From Halogeometricum sp. S3BR5-2 (GTDB lineage: Archaea; Halobacteriota; Halobacteria; Halobacteriales; Haloferacaceae), in NCBI RefSeq assembly GCF_031624635.1, contig NZ_JAMQOQ010000005.1, positions 1 to 64,000 of the forward strand: a stretch of DNA of 64,000 bases, read 5' to 3'. The translations under genes and the position numbers were made by a program. Positions 1 to 7,525 of the stretch are shown here, one piece after another (the first letter of the stretch is position 1; every line of letters starts with the position of its first letter). Below the pieces are notes generated by a model. It did no database searches. It worked only from the letters and a program-made list of their open reading frames with translations, and had not been told where the DNA came from.

Positions 1-1
1 A

Positions 2-115
2 CAGCTGCAAAAGGCACTGAGCAACCGATTCTTTGACTCACTCGACGAGCTAACAACAGCGATCGACACCGCTCTCGACAAACTCTCCGTCCCTAAAGTG
101 AGCAATTACTTCTAG
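2..115 (+). CDS. IS630-family transposase, C-terminal fragment (gene begins outside the window)
   Basis: The open frame from the window edge to the TAG at 113-115 encodes about 37 residues ending SLDELTTAIDTALDKLSV...VSNYF. I recognise this as the typical C-terminus of haloarchaeal IS630-type DDE transposases; the catalytic DDE core lies upstream of the window. IS630 elements insert at TA dinucleotides. The IS right end probably falls within the next dozen bases (around the ACTATA at 121-126), directly against the recombinase remnant that follows, so this insertion is the likely cause of the recombinase truncation. Confidence 0.75.
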   Translation, partial: QLQKALSNRFFDSLDELTTAIDTALDKLSVPKVSNYF

Positions 116-603
116 TGTCTACTATAGGATTCCGGCCCTGTGATATAGAGGATTCTAGAGTTCAGTGGTTCGACACAGAGAACGAAAACGATGCGCATCT
201 CAGTCTCCCGCGGGAAGAAGACAGCAAAGCCGGAAAGAGAAACCGGAGTGGGAAAATCAGTCCCGAAGCGGCCCGAGTCTTCAATTACTGGCTTGAAGAA
301 CGGAAAGAAGACCCCGCGTACGAAGGTACAGATGCCGTTTGGCTCAATCAAAAGAATAAGCCATACAGTGCGCGTTCACTCCGATATCAGTTGATGAGCC
401 TTCAGCGGGCAGCGGGGATGAACGTTGAGGAGCGCGAGAATGGATGGTACATGATTCGACGGGGTGTGGGGACGGACATCATAAACAAAGAAGGCGACAT
501 TATCACCCTGATGCATCAACTCCGAATCGACCGCTATGAAACAGCGATGCGGTACGTAATGACTGCTGACCAAGCAGCTGATAGGTACTTTAGCAGGCGG
601 TAG
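115..603 (+). pseudogene. Tyrosine recombinase/integrase, 3' fragment cut by the IS630 insertion
   Basis: About 160 codons match the C-terminal catalytic half of haloarchaeal phage-type integrases. A conserved RRGVGT segment stands where HxxR normally lies, followed by QLRIDRYETAMRYV, whose final Tyr fits the nucleophile position. The N-terminal SAM-like domain and the first catalytic Arg are absent. The frame opens with a GTG right at the transposase stop, so that codon is probably not a genuine start. The recombinase presumably mediated integration into tRNA-His at 1072-1115. A cut gene explains the lack of an N-terminus better than a natural short protein. Confidence 0.65.
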
Positions 604-642
604 CGGGAGAGTGAAACACAAGTAGAGTCGGCTCAAAAGCTC

Positions 643-951
643 ATGGGAAAGGCAGACCACTATGATACACACCTACCTGAGAGCAGACAGTGGAATGTGC
701 AGACCATGACGCTGCGTGACCAAGCTTGGAATATCGCGTTACGCTACTTGGCCGACAAAGGGAAATTCAAACTTGCCGAGCTACCGTTCAAAGAAACGGA
801 GAGACACACTGTAAAGCGAGTTCTGAGGGAGATGGAGGAGTATGGATGGATACAGCGTGAATCGAAGCAAAGTGGAATCTATCGGCTGGGACCGACAGCT
901 GAGCAGTATCTCAACGTCGACGAAGAGATTATTGAAGCAGCGAAGTCGTAA
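643..951 (+). CDS. Small winged-helix DNA-binding protein of the integrated element
   Basis: A 102-aa protein. Residues about 25-90 look like a winged helix: a DQAWNIALRYLADKGKF helix, a second helix, a recognition helix HTVKRVLREMEEYGWI and a basic wing ending in YRLGPTAEQYL. No effector domain is present. An internal ATG at 706 (MTLRDQ) is an alternative start that would keep the whole domain. It follows the recombinase remnant by about 40 nt and precedes the att site by about 120 nt. That fits a small regulator or excisionase-like protein carried with the integrase, but the role is inferred. Confidence 0.6.
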   Translation: MGKADHYDTHLPESRQWNVQTMTLRDQAWNIALRYLADKGKFKLAELPFKETERHTVKRVLREMEEYGWIQRESKQSGIYRLGPTAEQYLNVDEEIIEAAKS

Positions 952-1071
952 CACTGACCACTATTGCTGTGAGATTCGGTAGCTTAAATATACCTTAGAA
1001 GAACATTCTATTGACTTCAGATTCAGTCTGTTGGTAAAAGATGCACCAAATATGGTTCGTGTTTTCGCCAC

Positions 1072-1115
1072 GCCTTGTGGAGGCTGAGACGCGGGTTCAA
1101 TTCTCGCACCCGGAC
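1072..1115 (+). other. att site: 3' half of tRNA-His(GTG)
   Basis: The sequence contains an anticodon loop TTGTGGA (anticodon GTG, His), the 3' anticodon strand, a short variable loop, a T-arm (GCGGG-TTCAATT-CTCGC) and the acceptor strand ACCCGGA followed by C. A C at position 73 is specific to tRNA-His. Upstream of 1072 the anticodon stem no longer pairs and no matching 5' half (which should begin GTCCGGGT) exists. It is therefore a truncated copy, not a functional gene. It marks the chromosomal junction of the integrated element at its left. Confidence 0.75.
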
Positions 1116-1150
1116 CTTTTCCGACGAACGAAGTGAGGAGTGAAAAGTCC
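1112..1150 (+). terminator. Hairpin overlapping the tRNA-His 3' end
   Basis: GGACcTTTTC at 1112-1121 pairs with GAAAAGTCC at 1142-1150 around a loop holding GAACGAAGTGAGGA (1126-1139). The left arm is the last bases of the tRNA copy plus a T-run, so the structure would form in the tRNA trailer and could act in termination or 3' processing. A similar loop motif lies after tRNA-Pro at 11662-11675. Confidence 0.45.
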
Positions 1151-1193
1151 GTACGGCGAGATTGAACCAGCGAGCGACTGGAAGGAGCGAGTG

Positions 1194-1218
1194 GGGTTCA
1201 ATTCTCGCACCCGGACCT
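1194..1218 (+). repeat. Second copy (echo) of the tRNA-His 3' tail
   Basis: The 25 bases 1194-1218 repeat 1093-1117 exactly (GGGTTCAATTCTCG...GACCT), 101 nt downstream. The 5' side of the T-stem is not conserved (TGGGG instead of GCGGG), so no tRNA arm forms. Instead GGTTCAATTCTC (1195-1206) pairs with GAGATTGAACC at 1158-1168. It could be a relic of an older integration event or part of a recurring post-tRNA structure. Confidence 0.6.
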
Positions 1219-1299
1219 ACCACTCCTCCGCCGTGTCCCGATTCTCGCTCTACCACGCGAAGTTCGCCGACGGAAGAGGCCTTCGACGCACGTCAGTTC

Positions 1300-1623
1300 T
1301 CACTCACCCCTCTCGCCGCGTACCGACGCCACCGCTTCGTTTTCCATCCGCGTCCACTCGTAGCGCCGCATCAGTCCCCGAACGGCCGTCTCCGAGAGCG
1401 ACCAGGCCTCGCCGACCGGTTCGCCGTCCTCGAGGTTCCGAGCGCTGTACGTTCGCGCGGTGCCCGCCCGCGTGACGAGCGTCGGTTCGCGGTAGTCGAT
1501 ACGGACGGTCTCGCCGGGTCCGATCGGGGCGTCCTCCGAGACGTCGGTGTCGTCGGTCCGGAGGTCCTGTAACTGCGGGTACGTCGGCTTGATCCGGTCG
1601 ACGATGTTCGGGTCGTCGCTCAT
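1300..1623 (-). CDS. Conserved-looking hypothetical protein (107 aa)
   Basis: An acidic 107-aa protein with haloarchaeal codon use, starting at the ATG at 1623 (MSDDPNIVDRI). An upstream extension to 1680 is Arg/His-rich and less likely. The middle (GETVRIDYREPTLVTRAG) looks like beta strands, and the C-terminus (SETAVRGLMRRYEWTRMENE) is helical. There are no cysteines, membrane segments or motifs that I can assign. It is the first chromosomal gene to the right of the integrated element and stands alone. Function unknown. Confidence 0.55.
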   Translation of the reverse strand: MSDDPNIVDRIKPTYPQLQDLRTDDTDVSEDAPIGPGETVRIDYREPTLVTRAGTARTYSARNLEDGEPVGEAWSLSETAVRGLMRRYEWTRMENEAVASVRGERGE

Positions 1624-1680
1624 CGGCGTTCGCCCGTGCCCTTCGAGGTGTGCGTGCAGGTTCGCAGGGACTCGACGCAT

Positions 1681-2081
1681 CCGCCGTCAGACGTACTCGT
1701 TTCCATGACTCTCCATACGTGCGACCGCTTTTGGCTATTGTATCGTTTACCGCCCGCGAACGGGCCTTAACCCCCCGTTGAACCCGCACCGTCGCATCGG
1801 TTGTGTCGCGGTAGGACCCTCGTACTCCGCCGCAGGCGGCGAACTCGCCCCTTCCGACCGTACGGGAACCCGACCGCCCTCGGAGAACACATACTATACA
1901 ACCACAGTAATCTTTTAGTGATTGTAAGTTATTCCTACTAATGCGGGCGCTGTTTTCGGTATTATAGTACCGACCGGGCCGGGTAACTATACATATAGAC
2001 AGTATCGGTATATGCCCATACCCCATTGGTGAGAGTGTCGAACGACGTGCCACAGAGACGGTGGGGAGGTCGACAACAACG
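1681..2081. promoter_or_regulatory. Intergenic region with three stacked short palindromes (1957-2022)
   Basis: No convincing gene. The right part turns AT-rich and contains CGGTA-ttatag-TACCG (1957-1972), CTATA-ca-TATAG (1987-1998) and GGTAT-atgccc-ATACC (2007-2022) within 66 bases. They lie 60-125 nt before the 52-aa gene at 2082. Several TATA-like strings fall inside the palindromes, so the block may be promoter plus operators. Which regulator would bind is unknown. Confidence 0.35.
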
Positions 2082-2240
2082 ATGAAGACGCCAAAAAAAT
2101 CGACAGACGACGCCGGAACGGATGGGGAGTATCAGTACATCGAGTACGAGTCTGACGACGAAACGGTCGTCGTCATCCAGGACCACGAGAACGAGAGCGC
2201 GTGGATCCAGTCGACCGTCTCGATTCCGATCGAACCCTGA
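2082..2240 (+). CDS. Small acidic protein, 52 aa (haloarchaeal small-protein family, DUF7331-like from memory)
   Basis: ATG at 2082 opens a 52-codon frame ending TGA at 2238-2240. The protein has a Lys-rich start (MKTPKKS), then the pattern EYQYIEYESDDETVVV, QDHENESAW and IQSTVSIPIE. This matches a family of tiny haloarchaeal proteins I remember, in which a YxxYE-DD-VVI strand pair precedes an N-x-x-AWI strand. It looks like a single small beta domain without a signal peptide or membrane segment. It stands alone behind the palindrome-rich leader. Biological role unknown. Confidence 0.6.
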   Translation: MKTPKKSTDDAGTDGEYQYIEYESDDETVVVIQDHENESAWIQSTVSIPIEP

Positions 2241-2606
2241 GGGGGGAGACCCGAACGGTCTCGGGGGAGACCGGGGTGGGTGGGCGATCGGAAAGCACCA
2301 GTTCGTCACGACAGGCAGAATAGCGAGTCGATCGGTATCGGTCCCTGCTGCGGCCCTCCCGGTCGTCGTCGAGGGGTTCGGGGGAAATCCTCGCGCGACG
2401 ACCACACATCACACGCAATCTCGCTGCGGCGAGAACGACGACCCGCGACCGAGCGGCACGTATACCAAAATCGTGTCCATGGCAGACGCCGCTCGGCCGG
2501 TAGAAATCGTCGAACGCCCGACGGAGTTCGGGTCTTCTTTCGGTAGATGTCACTTCCACGCCAGTACGTCCTCTTTTCGTCGGAGCGCCGCGTTCGGCGT
2601 TCGATT
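2241..2606. other. Gene-free stretch
   Basis: GC-rich sequence between the 52-aa gene and the end of the carotenoid oxygenase gene. The frames open here translate into Arg/Ser-rich chains without haloarchaeal composition, and I see no RNA gene or clear repeat. Confidence 0.4.
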
Positions 2607-4064
2607 TCAGTGCATCGTCCGCGTCGGATTCTCGCGGTCGTAGAACTGACCGTGGAACGGGTACGGCGTCCAGTGAGGGAGCGTCGCCCGCGCCAGTTCG
2701 GTCATCGTCCCGGCGTCCAAGACGACGAGCACCGACCGCTCGGCCGCCGGGTCGAGCATCAGCGTCAACAACACGCCGTCGTCCTCGCCGGACCCGTCGG
2801 GGCGGGGGACGAACGTCGCCTCGCTAGGGTAGGCGTCCCCGCCGTCGGCGGCCGCGGGCGTCCAGGCCGTCTCCGTCTCCGTCTCGATATCGAACTTCAG
2901 CAGTCCCGTGGGGAACGGCCCGGCGTTCATCTCCGCGAGGTAGACGTAGCGGTAGGGACGGCCGTTGTGACCGCGGTAGTTGATGGTGGGGAACTCGACG
3001 GGGCCGTCGTGAAGCGACTTTCGGGAGACGGCGCCGCGCCCGTCCAACGGGAGTCGGAAGCGGACCAGACGGCCCGGCGGGACGTCCGGGTCGCCGGAGC
3101 GGAGTTCGTCGAGGTAGAGGCCGGTTATCGCCCGGTCGTCCGGATAGACGACGGCGTCGACGACCACCTCGTCACCGTCCTCGAAGGCGTTCGCGTGGTG
3201 GTAGACGAAGAAGGGGTCCGTCTCGGGCGTCGCGACGACGTCACCCGTCCGCCGGTCGACGACGTGAAACCGGGTCGGGTCCTCGCGCCGTTCGAAGGAC
3301 TCGATGAACGTCGTCGAGTCGAACAGCGACCCCGCGAGGAGGGCGACGAGGTTCGGACCGTAGGGGACGGCCGGGAGCACGACGTATCGCTCGGTCAGGG
3401 AGAACGAGTGAACGTAGGGGATGTCTCGGAACGGCAGGTGCGCGACCATCGTCGGCACGCGGGTGTTCGCGGGGCGTTTGAACACCACGTAGCCCGTCTT
3501 CGGCCCGTAGGAGAGCCCGAGCCCCCAGAACTCCTCCGTTCGCGAATCGAAGTGCACGTGTCCGAGCGTCGCGTCGACGGGGAGGCCGCGCGTGAGGTCG
3601 ATTCGCTCGCCCGTCTCCAGCGTCTCGGGGTCGATGCGGTAGCCCCACGGCGACTCGGTGACGGCCACCCAGTCGCCGCCGATTCGGACGGTTCCGATGG
3701 AGGTGTTGTCGGTGAACCGCCCGGTCAGCAGTTGGCCGAAGCGAACGAGCGGGGACCGGTCGGGGGGCGTGCCCGGGAACGCGGTGCGGACGCCGCCGCG
3801 GTCGCGCGCCCACCGATAGTCCTCCGAATCGACGTACCGGTTGGTGTAGCGCACGGTTCCGTCCGGACCGCTCACGTCGAGCAGTCGGAGCATCGCGAAC
3901 GGGTCGAACCAGTACGCGAACGGCCGACCCCCCACGTCGAACTGTCCCGGACCGTTCAGGACGAACGATCCGTCCACCCAGTCGGGGAGCGTCCCCTCGA
4001 CCCGCAACTCGGCGTCCGAAACCGTCTCCGGTTGGCTCCGCAGGCCGAGCGACCACCGGTTCAT
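2607..4064 (-). CDS. Carotenoid cleavage oxygenase family protein (RPE65/CCD type)
   Basis: A 485-aa protein of the retinal-pigment-epithelium/carotenoid cleavage dioxygenase family: a seven-bladed beta-propeller that cleaves a polyene double bond with a non-haem Fe(II) held by four His. Candidate ligands are His169/171 (LGHVHFD), His219 (YVHSFSL), His289/290 (VYHHANAF) and His471 (YPFHGQFY). The ATG at 4064 is preferred over a GTG at 4082, because a TATA box (4084-4091) is placed for leaderless initiation there. The substrate is not evident; apocarotenoid or retinal formation is plausible in a carotenoid-rich haloarchaeon, but no carotenoid genes are adjacent. Confidence 0.9.
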   Translation of the reverse strand: MNRWSLGLRSQPETVSDAELRVEGTLPDWVDGSFVLNGPGQFDVGGRPFAYWFDPFAMLRLLDVSGPDGTVRYTNRYVDSEDYRWARDRGGVRTAFPGTPPDRSPLVRFGQLLTGRFTDNTSIGTVRIGGDWVAVTESPWGYRIDPETLETGERIDLTRGLPVDATLGHVHFDSRTEEFWGLGLSYGPKTGYVVFKRPANTRVPTMVAHLPFRDIPYVHSFSLTERYVVLPAVPYGPNLVALLAGSLFDSTTFIESFERREDPTRFHVVDRRTGDVVATPETDPFFVYHHANAFEDGDEVVVDAVVYPDDRAITGLYLDELRSGDPDVPPGRLVRFRLPLDGRGAVSRKSLHDGPVEFPTINYRGHNGRPYRYVYLAEMNAGPFPTGLLKFDIETETETAWTPAAADGGDAYPSEATFVPRPDGSGEDDGVLLTLMLDPAAERSVLVVLDAGTMTELARATLPHWTPYPFHGQFYDRENPTRTMH

Positions 4065-4083
4065 GGGCGACGTTGACGGCACT

Positions 4084-4091
4084 GTTATATG
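4084..4091 (-). promoter_or_regulatory. TATA box of the carotenoid oxygenase gene
   Basis: On the minus strand CATATAAC is centred about 24 nt before the ATG at 4064, the spacing expected for a leaderless archaeal transcript. This decides between the two possible starts. Confidence 0.55.
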
Positions 4092-4208
4092 AGATTTTCA
4101 TTCGGGACGACGAGGGTGTCGCTGTTTCCGTCCCCGTCCCGTCCGATTCCCCCGGCCCGCCACGCCGTCTCGCAGTAGGGCTATCCGTCCGGCGGTCGTA
4201 GCCGACGC

Positions 4209-4976
4209 ATGAACGTCGCCATCGTGACCGTCGGCAACGAACTGCTCGCCGGCGACATCGACAACACCAACGCGACGTGGTTGGCGCGCGAACTGACCGA
4301 ACGCGGCGCGGAGGTGGTCCGCGTGCTCACGGTCCCCGACGTGGAGTCCGTCATCGCCGAGACGGTCCGCGAGTGGGCGGCGTCGTTCGACGCCGTCCTC
4401 GTCACCGGCGGCCTCGGGGGGACGCCGGACGACCTGACGATGGACGGCGTCGCCGCCGGACTCGACCTGGAGTTGGAGGTGAACTCCGTCGCCGCCGCCG
4501 ACGTGGAGGCGACCATCGAGCGAATCCTCGAACGGCGGCCCGACATCGACTTCGACCTCGAAGTGCCGTGGTACGCCTCGATGCCCGCGGGGGCGACGCC
4601 GATTCCGAACCCCGAGGGCCTCGCGCCGGGGTGCGTCGCCGAGAACGTCTACGTCCTCCCGGGCATCCCCGAGGAGATGCGGGCCGTCTTCGGGAACGTC
4701 GCCGACGACTTCGGCGGCACCGTGGCGACGAGGACGTTCTACACGCCCGAACCGGAGGGGGCGATGGCGGAACCGCTCGCGGAGGCGGCCGCGCGGTTCA
4801 ACATCCGGGTCGGGAGCTACCCCAACCGCGAGGGGACCCGAACGCGCATCAAACTCACCGCGACGGACCCGTCGGTGCTGGCCGAGGCGTCGTCGTGGCT
4901 GGTCGAGAACGCGGGTCGGGAGTTGGTCGAGGCGGGGACCGAAGTCGACGGAGAAGGCGTCGAGGGCGCGGAGTAG
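4209..4976 (+). CDS. CinA N-terminal / molybdopterin-binding (MoCF) domain protein
   Basis: A 255-aa protein consisting almost only of the MoCF_biosynth/CinA-N domain. It begins MNVAIVTVGNELLAGDIDNTN and carries VTGGLGGTPDD (the GGxGxTxDD loop that binds pterin or ADP-ribose type ligands) and a LPGIPEEM segment typical of CinA-like proteins. The C-terminal nicotinamide-nucleotide amidase domain of bacterial CinA is absent, as in most archaeal homologues. It may act in nucleotide-sugar or pterin pyrophosphate hydrolysis; the exact substrate cannot be read from the sequence. It is divergent from the carotenoid oxygenase and convergent with the S2P protease. Confidence 0.85.
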   Translation: MNVAIVTVGNELLAGDIDNTNATWLARELTERGAEVVRVLTVPDVESVIAETVREWAASFDAVLVTGGLGGTPDDLTMDGVAAGLDLELEVNSVAAADVEATIERILERRPDIDFDLEVPWYASMPAGATPIPNPEGLAPGCVAENVYVLPGIPEEMRAVFGNVADDFGGTVATRTFYTPEPEGAMAEPLAEAAARFNIRVGSYPNREGTRTRIKLTATDPSVLAEASSWLVENAGRELVEAGTEVDGEGVEGAE

Positions 4977-4994
4977 AACGCCGGGAGTCGTCGG

Positions 4995-6170
4995 CTACCG
5001 CGGGTCGACCACCTCGGTCTGGTCGCCCCGACGGACCGCCGGGAGCGACCCGCGCGACTGGATGATGTTGAGCGCGGTGACGAGGTCCGAGCGCGAGATG
5101 AGACCGACGAGTTCCCCCTCCTCGTCGACGACGGGGAGTCGGCCGACGCCGTTCTCCTGCATGACCGTGATGGCGTCCATCGCGCCCGCGTCGGGGCCGA
5201 TGGTGGTGAGTTCGCCCGACATCACGTCCCCGACGAGGTAGGCGTCGCGTTCGACCTCGTTCACCGACCGGGCGTCGTTGAGCGTCACCATCCCCGCGAG
5301 GTGACCGTTCTTCAGCACCGGGTAGCCGGTGTGTCGCTCGCGGAACATCCGGTCGAGCAGTTCCGCGACGCTCGTCCGCACGTCGACGACGTCGAGTCGG
5401 TCCCGGTCGGTCATGATGTCCCGGACGGTCACGTCCTCGAAGGCGGCCTTCATCACCGTCTGTTGGGCCTCCGAAGAGGCGCCCATGTAGATGAAGAAGG
5501 CGAGGGCGACGAGAAACAGGTTCGAGAACAGGCCGACGATGCCGAGGAGGAACGCGAACGCCTTGCCCACCTCGGCGGCGAGTTGCGTCGCTCGCGCGTG
5601 CGAGCGGGTGCGGGCGAGGAGCGCGCGGAGGACGCGCCCGCCGTCCATCGGGAAGCCGGGGAGCATGTTGAACACCGCTAGCAGGACGTTCGTCAGCGCG
5701 AGGTAGCCGAGGACGAACTTCGCGGGCCCCTGCGAGGCGGGGAGGGCGAGAAAGCCGACGAGCGAGAGCGCGCCGACGGCGACGCTCACGAGGGGGCCGG
5801 CGACGGCGATGACGAGTTCCTGCCGCCAGTCCTCGGGCATCTCGACGAAACTGGCGACGCCGCCGAACAGCCACAGCGTGATGGACTCTATCTCGTAGCC
5901 GTAGCGCATCGCCACCAGCGAGTGGCCGAACTCGTGGAGGAGGACGCAGACGAACAGTCCGAGCGCCGCGGCGGTGCCGAGAATCCACTGCATCGACCCC
6001 TCGGTGAGCGGCGCGCCGTCGATGGGAGTGGGGGCGAACTGGTTCAGGACCCCGACGAGTTGCCCCACGTCGGAGCCGATGAGCCACGCGAACAGCGGAA
6101 GAACTAGCAAGAACGTGAGGTTCAGCTGAATCGGGATGCCGAAGACGCGTCCGATGCGGATTCCGCGCAT
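4995..6170 (-). CDS. Site-2 protease family metalloprotease with C-terminal CBS pair
   Basis: A 391-aa integral membrane M50 peptidase. The zinc motif HEFGH (79-83) lies in the second hydrophobic segment, and the second metal motif NMLPGFPMDGGRVLRAL gives the Asp ligand near residue 177. Several more TM helices follow to about residue 235. A cytoplasmic tail has two CBS domains (about 240-300 and 310-370), which sense adenosine-type nucleotides in related proteins. It probably cleaves membrane-anchored substrates under energy-state control. It is divergent from a cupin gene across about 165 nt. Confidence 0.92.
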   Translation of the reverse strand: MRGIRIGRVFGIPIQLNLTFLLVLPLFAWLIGSDVGQLVGVLNQFAPTPIDGAPLTEGSMQWILGTAAALGLFVCVLLHEFGHSLVAMRYGYEIESITLWLFGGVASFVEMPEDWRQELVIAVAGPLVSVAVGALSLVGFLALPASQGPAKFVLGYLALTNVLLAVFNMLPGFPMDGGRVLRALLARTRSHARATQLAAEVGKAFAFLLGIVGLFSNLFLVALAFFIYMGASSEAQQTVMKAAFEDVTVRDIMTDRDRLDVVDVRTSVAELLDRMFRERHTGYPVLKNGHLAGMVTLNDARSVNEVERDAYLVGDVMSGELTTIGPDAGAMDAITVMQENGVGRLPVVDEEGELVGLISRSDLVTALNIIQSRGSLPAVRRGDQTEVVDPR

Positions 6171-6337
6171 GGGGGAGCCTAGCCGGCGACGGATAATAAG
6201 TCCAGTCTCGATACCGGGAATCGGACGCCGGTGGCGGGGCGAGGCGGGGGGCGACGCGGCCGGACGACGGAAGACGCCGGGCGCCGAAACGCGTCCCCGG
6301 GGCGAACGTTTAGGCCGCCGGTCGTCCTCTCCCCGCT

Positions 6338-6721
6338 ATGAGCGAATCCCAGCCGAAACCGGTCGTCAAGCGCGCCGAAGACGTGGAGTACGAGGCCGTC
6401 GGGGCCGCCGACGGGATGTCCAAGGGCGTCCTCCTCGACGACTCGGACGGCGCGCCGAACTTCGCGATTCGGCGGTTCGTCCTCGAGGCGGGCGCCGCCG
6501 TCCCGAAGCACACGAACGAGGTCGAACACGAGCAGTACGTCCTCTCGGGGTCGTACACCGTCGGTATCGACGACGAGGAGTACGAGGTGTCGGAGGGCGA
6601 CTCGCTTCTCATCCCGGCGGGCGTCGTCCACTGGTACCGAAACGAGTCAGACGAGGAGGGGAGTTTCCTCTGTGCCGTCCCGAACGGCGACGACAGCATC
6701 GAACTGCTGGAGGAGGAGTAA
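6338..6721 (+). CDS. Single-domain cupin protein
   Basis: A 127-aa conserved beta-barrel protein. Cupin motif 1 is visible as PKHTNEVEHEQYVLSG (His and Glu metal ligands), and motif 2 as EGDSLLIPAGVVHWYRN. A TATA-like ACGTTTAGG about 28 nt before the ATG suggests a leaderless transcript. The metal site looks intact, but the family is too diverse (isomerase, dioxygenase or sensor) to name a reaction. An AT-rich islet begins immediately after its stop codon. Confidence 0.85.
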   Translation: MSESQPKPVVKRAEDVEYEAVGAADGMSKGVLLDDSDGAPNFAIRRFVLEAGAAVPKHTNEVEHEQYVLSGSYTVGIDDEEYEVSEGDSLLIPAGVVHWYRNESDEEGSFLCAVPNGDDSIELLEEE

Positions 6722-6789
6722 ATGCTAATCTGAACACTCACATCAAGAATAGTCAGATCGCACATTTTGATCCTCACACAATTAACATG

Positions 6790-7419
6790 TTATGACAGTA
6801 TAATCGATGCCGTTTGGAGCGCGATAGAAAGTGCGAGGAACAATGCGCCGAAGATACTCCATTTCTGAATTTCACTGGTAATGTAGTTCTGAACTTTATA
6901 CTCAATAATCATGATATCTCCAAACCACCGCCACTCTTCGCCAGAATCGGCAGTGACAGGAATTTGATCTCCACGGCGAGTCTCAACTGTCCCAGGACCA
7001 TCCGTGGATTTCTCGTAGCAAAGCAGAATATGCGGTCTGAGTTCGCCGGGATTCATTGCTATACGGATTTCCTCGATGAGCCAGTCAGAGCCATCCTGCT
7101 GGTAGGGTACTATGGCTTGATCGATACTCAGGTCGTTAGCTACGTGCTTTCTAAATTCTGGATATTCTCTGAGCAGGAATCCAGTTACCTCACGAAATCC
7201 AGGGTCGGTATAGCTTAGAGATCCATTTGTGATTAGCGACTCCCATCCTGTCTCAAATTTCTGCGGCCGAGCAAACGACTCAACGAAAGGGATTCTAGGA
7301 GCAGCGAATAGCAACGACGCAATTCCTCCTCCAATGACAGCGAGTATTTGAAGCAAAATACGGGTATCAAGCTGTAACAGTAGATTGCCTAACAAACACT
7401 GATGAATTAGCTGCTTCAT
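6790..7419 (-). CDS. Orphan membrane protein in an AT-rich islet
   Basis: A 209-aa protein whose DNA is much more AT-rich than its neighbours and whose residues are less acidic (more Ile, Lys, Asn, Gln). A TM helix at about 20-41 (ILLQILAVIGGGIASLLF) and one at the C-terminus (about 187-208) flank a soluble domain with motifs such as TGWESLITNGSLSYTDPG and IRIAMNPGELRPHILLCYE. The topology suggests a large domain tethered at both ends. I do not recognise the family. Composition points to recent acquisition between the cupin and helicase genes. Confidence 0.6.
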   Translation of the reverse strand: MKQLIHQCLLGNLLLQLDTRILLQILAVIGGGIASLLFAAPRIPFVESFARPQKFETGWESLITNGSLSYTDPGFREVTGFLLREYPEFRKHVANDLSIDQAIVPYQQDGSDWLIEEIRIAMNPGELRPHILLCYEKSTDGPGTVETRRGDQIPVTADSGEEWRWFGDIMIIEYKVQNYITSEIQKWSIFGALFLALSIALQTASIILS

Positions 7420-7525
7420 ATGAATCTACACTACTGTCGTCGCATGTATTCGCTGCTGCTGAATCAATTGCACCGGCCGAAGCACAGACGAATCTCTGAA
7501 ATACCCCGTCCGCATACCACAGAGC

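Larger units (their letters stand above)
1..1116. mobile_element. Right end of an integrated element at tRNA-His
   Basis: This stretch is more AT-rich than the rest of the window and holds an IS630 transposase tail, a recombinase remnant and a winged-helix gene. It ends at a 44-nt copy of the 3' half of tRNA-His. That is the classic footprint of a tyrosine-recombinase element inserted in a tRNA gene, where the intact tRNA should sit at the other (left) end, outside this window. The integrase looks broken by the IS, so this copy is probably immobile. The left limit is not visible, so the element type (provirus, plasmid-like or genomic island) cannot be named. Confidence 0.7.

Noticed and set aside
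1019-1116. A complete tRNA-His gene
   Set aside because: The 5' acceptor and D-arm are missing and the anticodon stem fails upstream of 1072; only the 3' half is there.
2547-4076. A 509-codon plus-strand frame over the carotenoid oxygenase gene
   Set aside because: Arg-rich complement of the real gene, which shows all four metal-binding His and a promoter.
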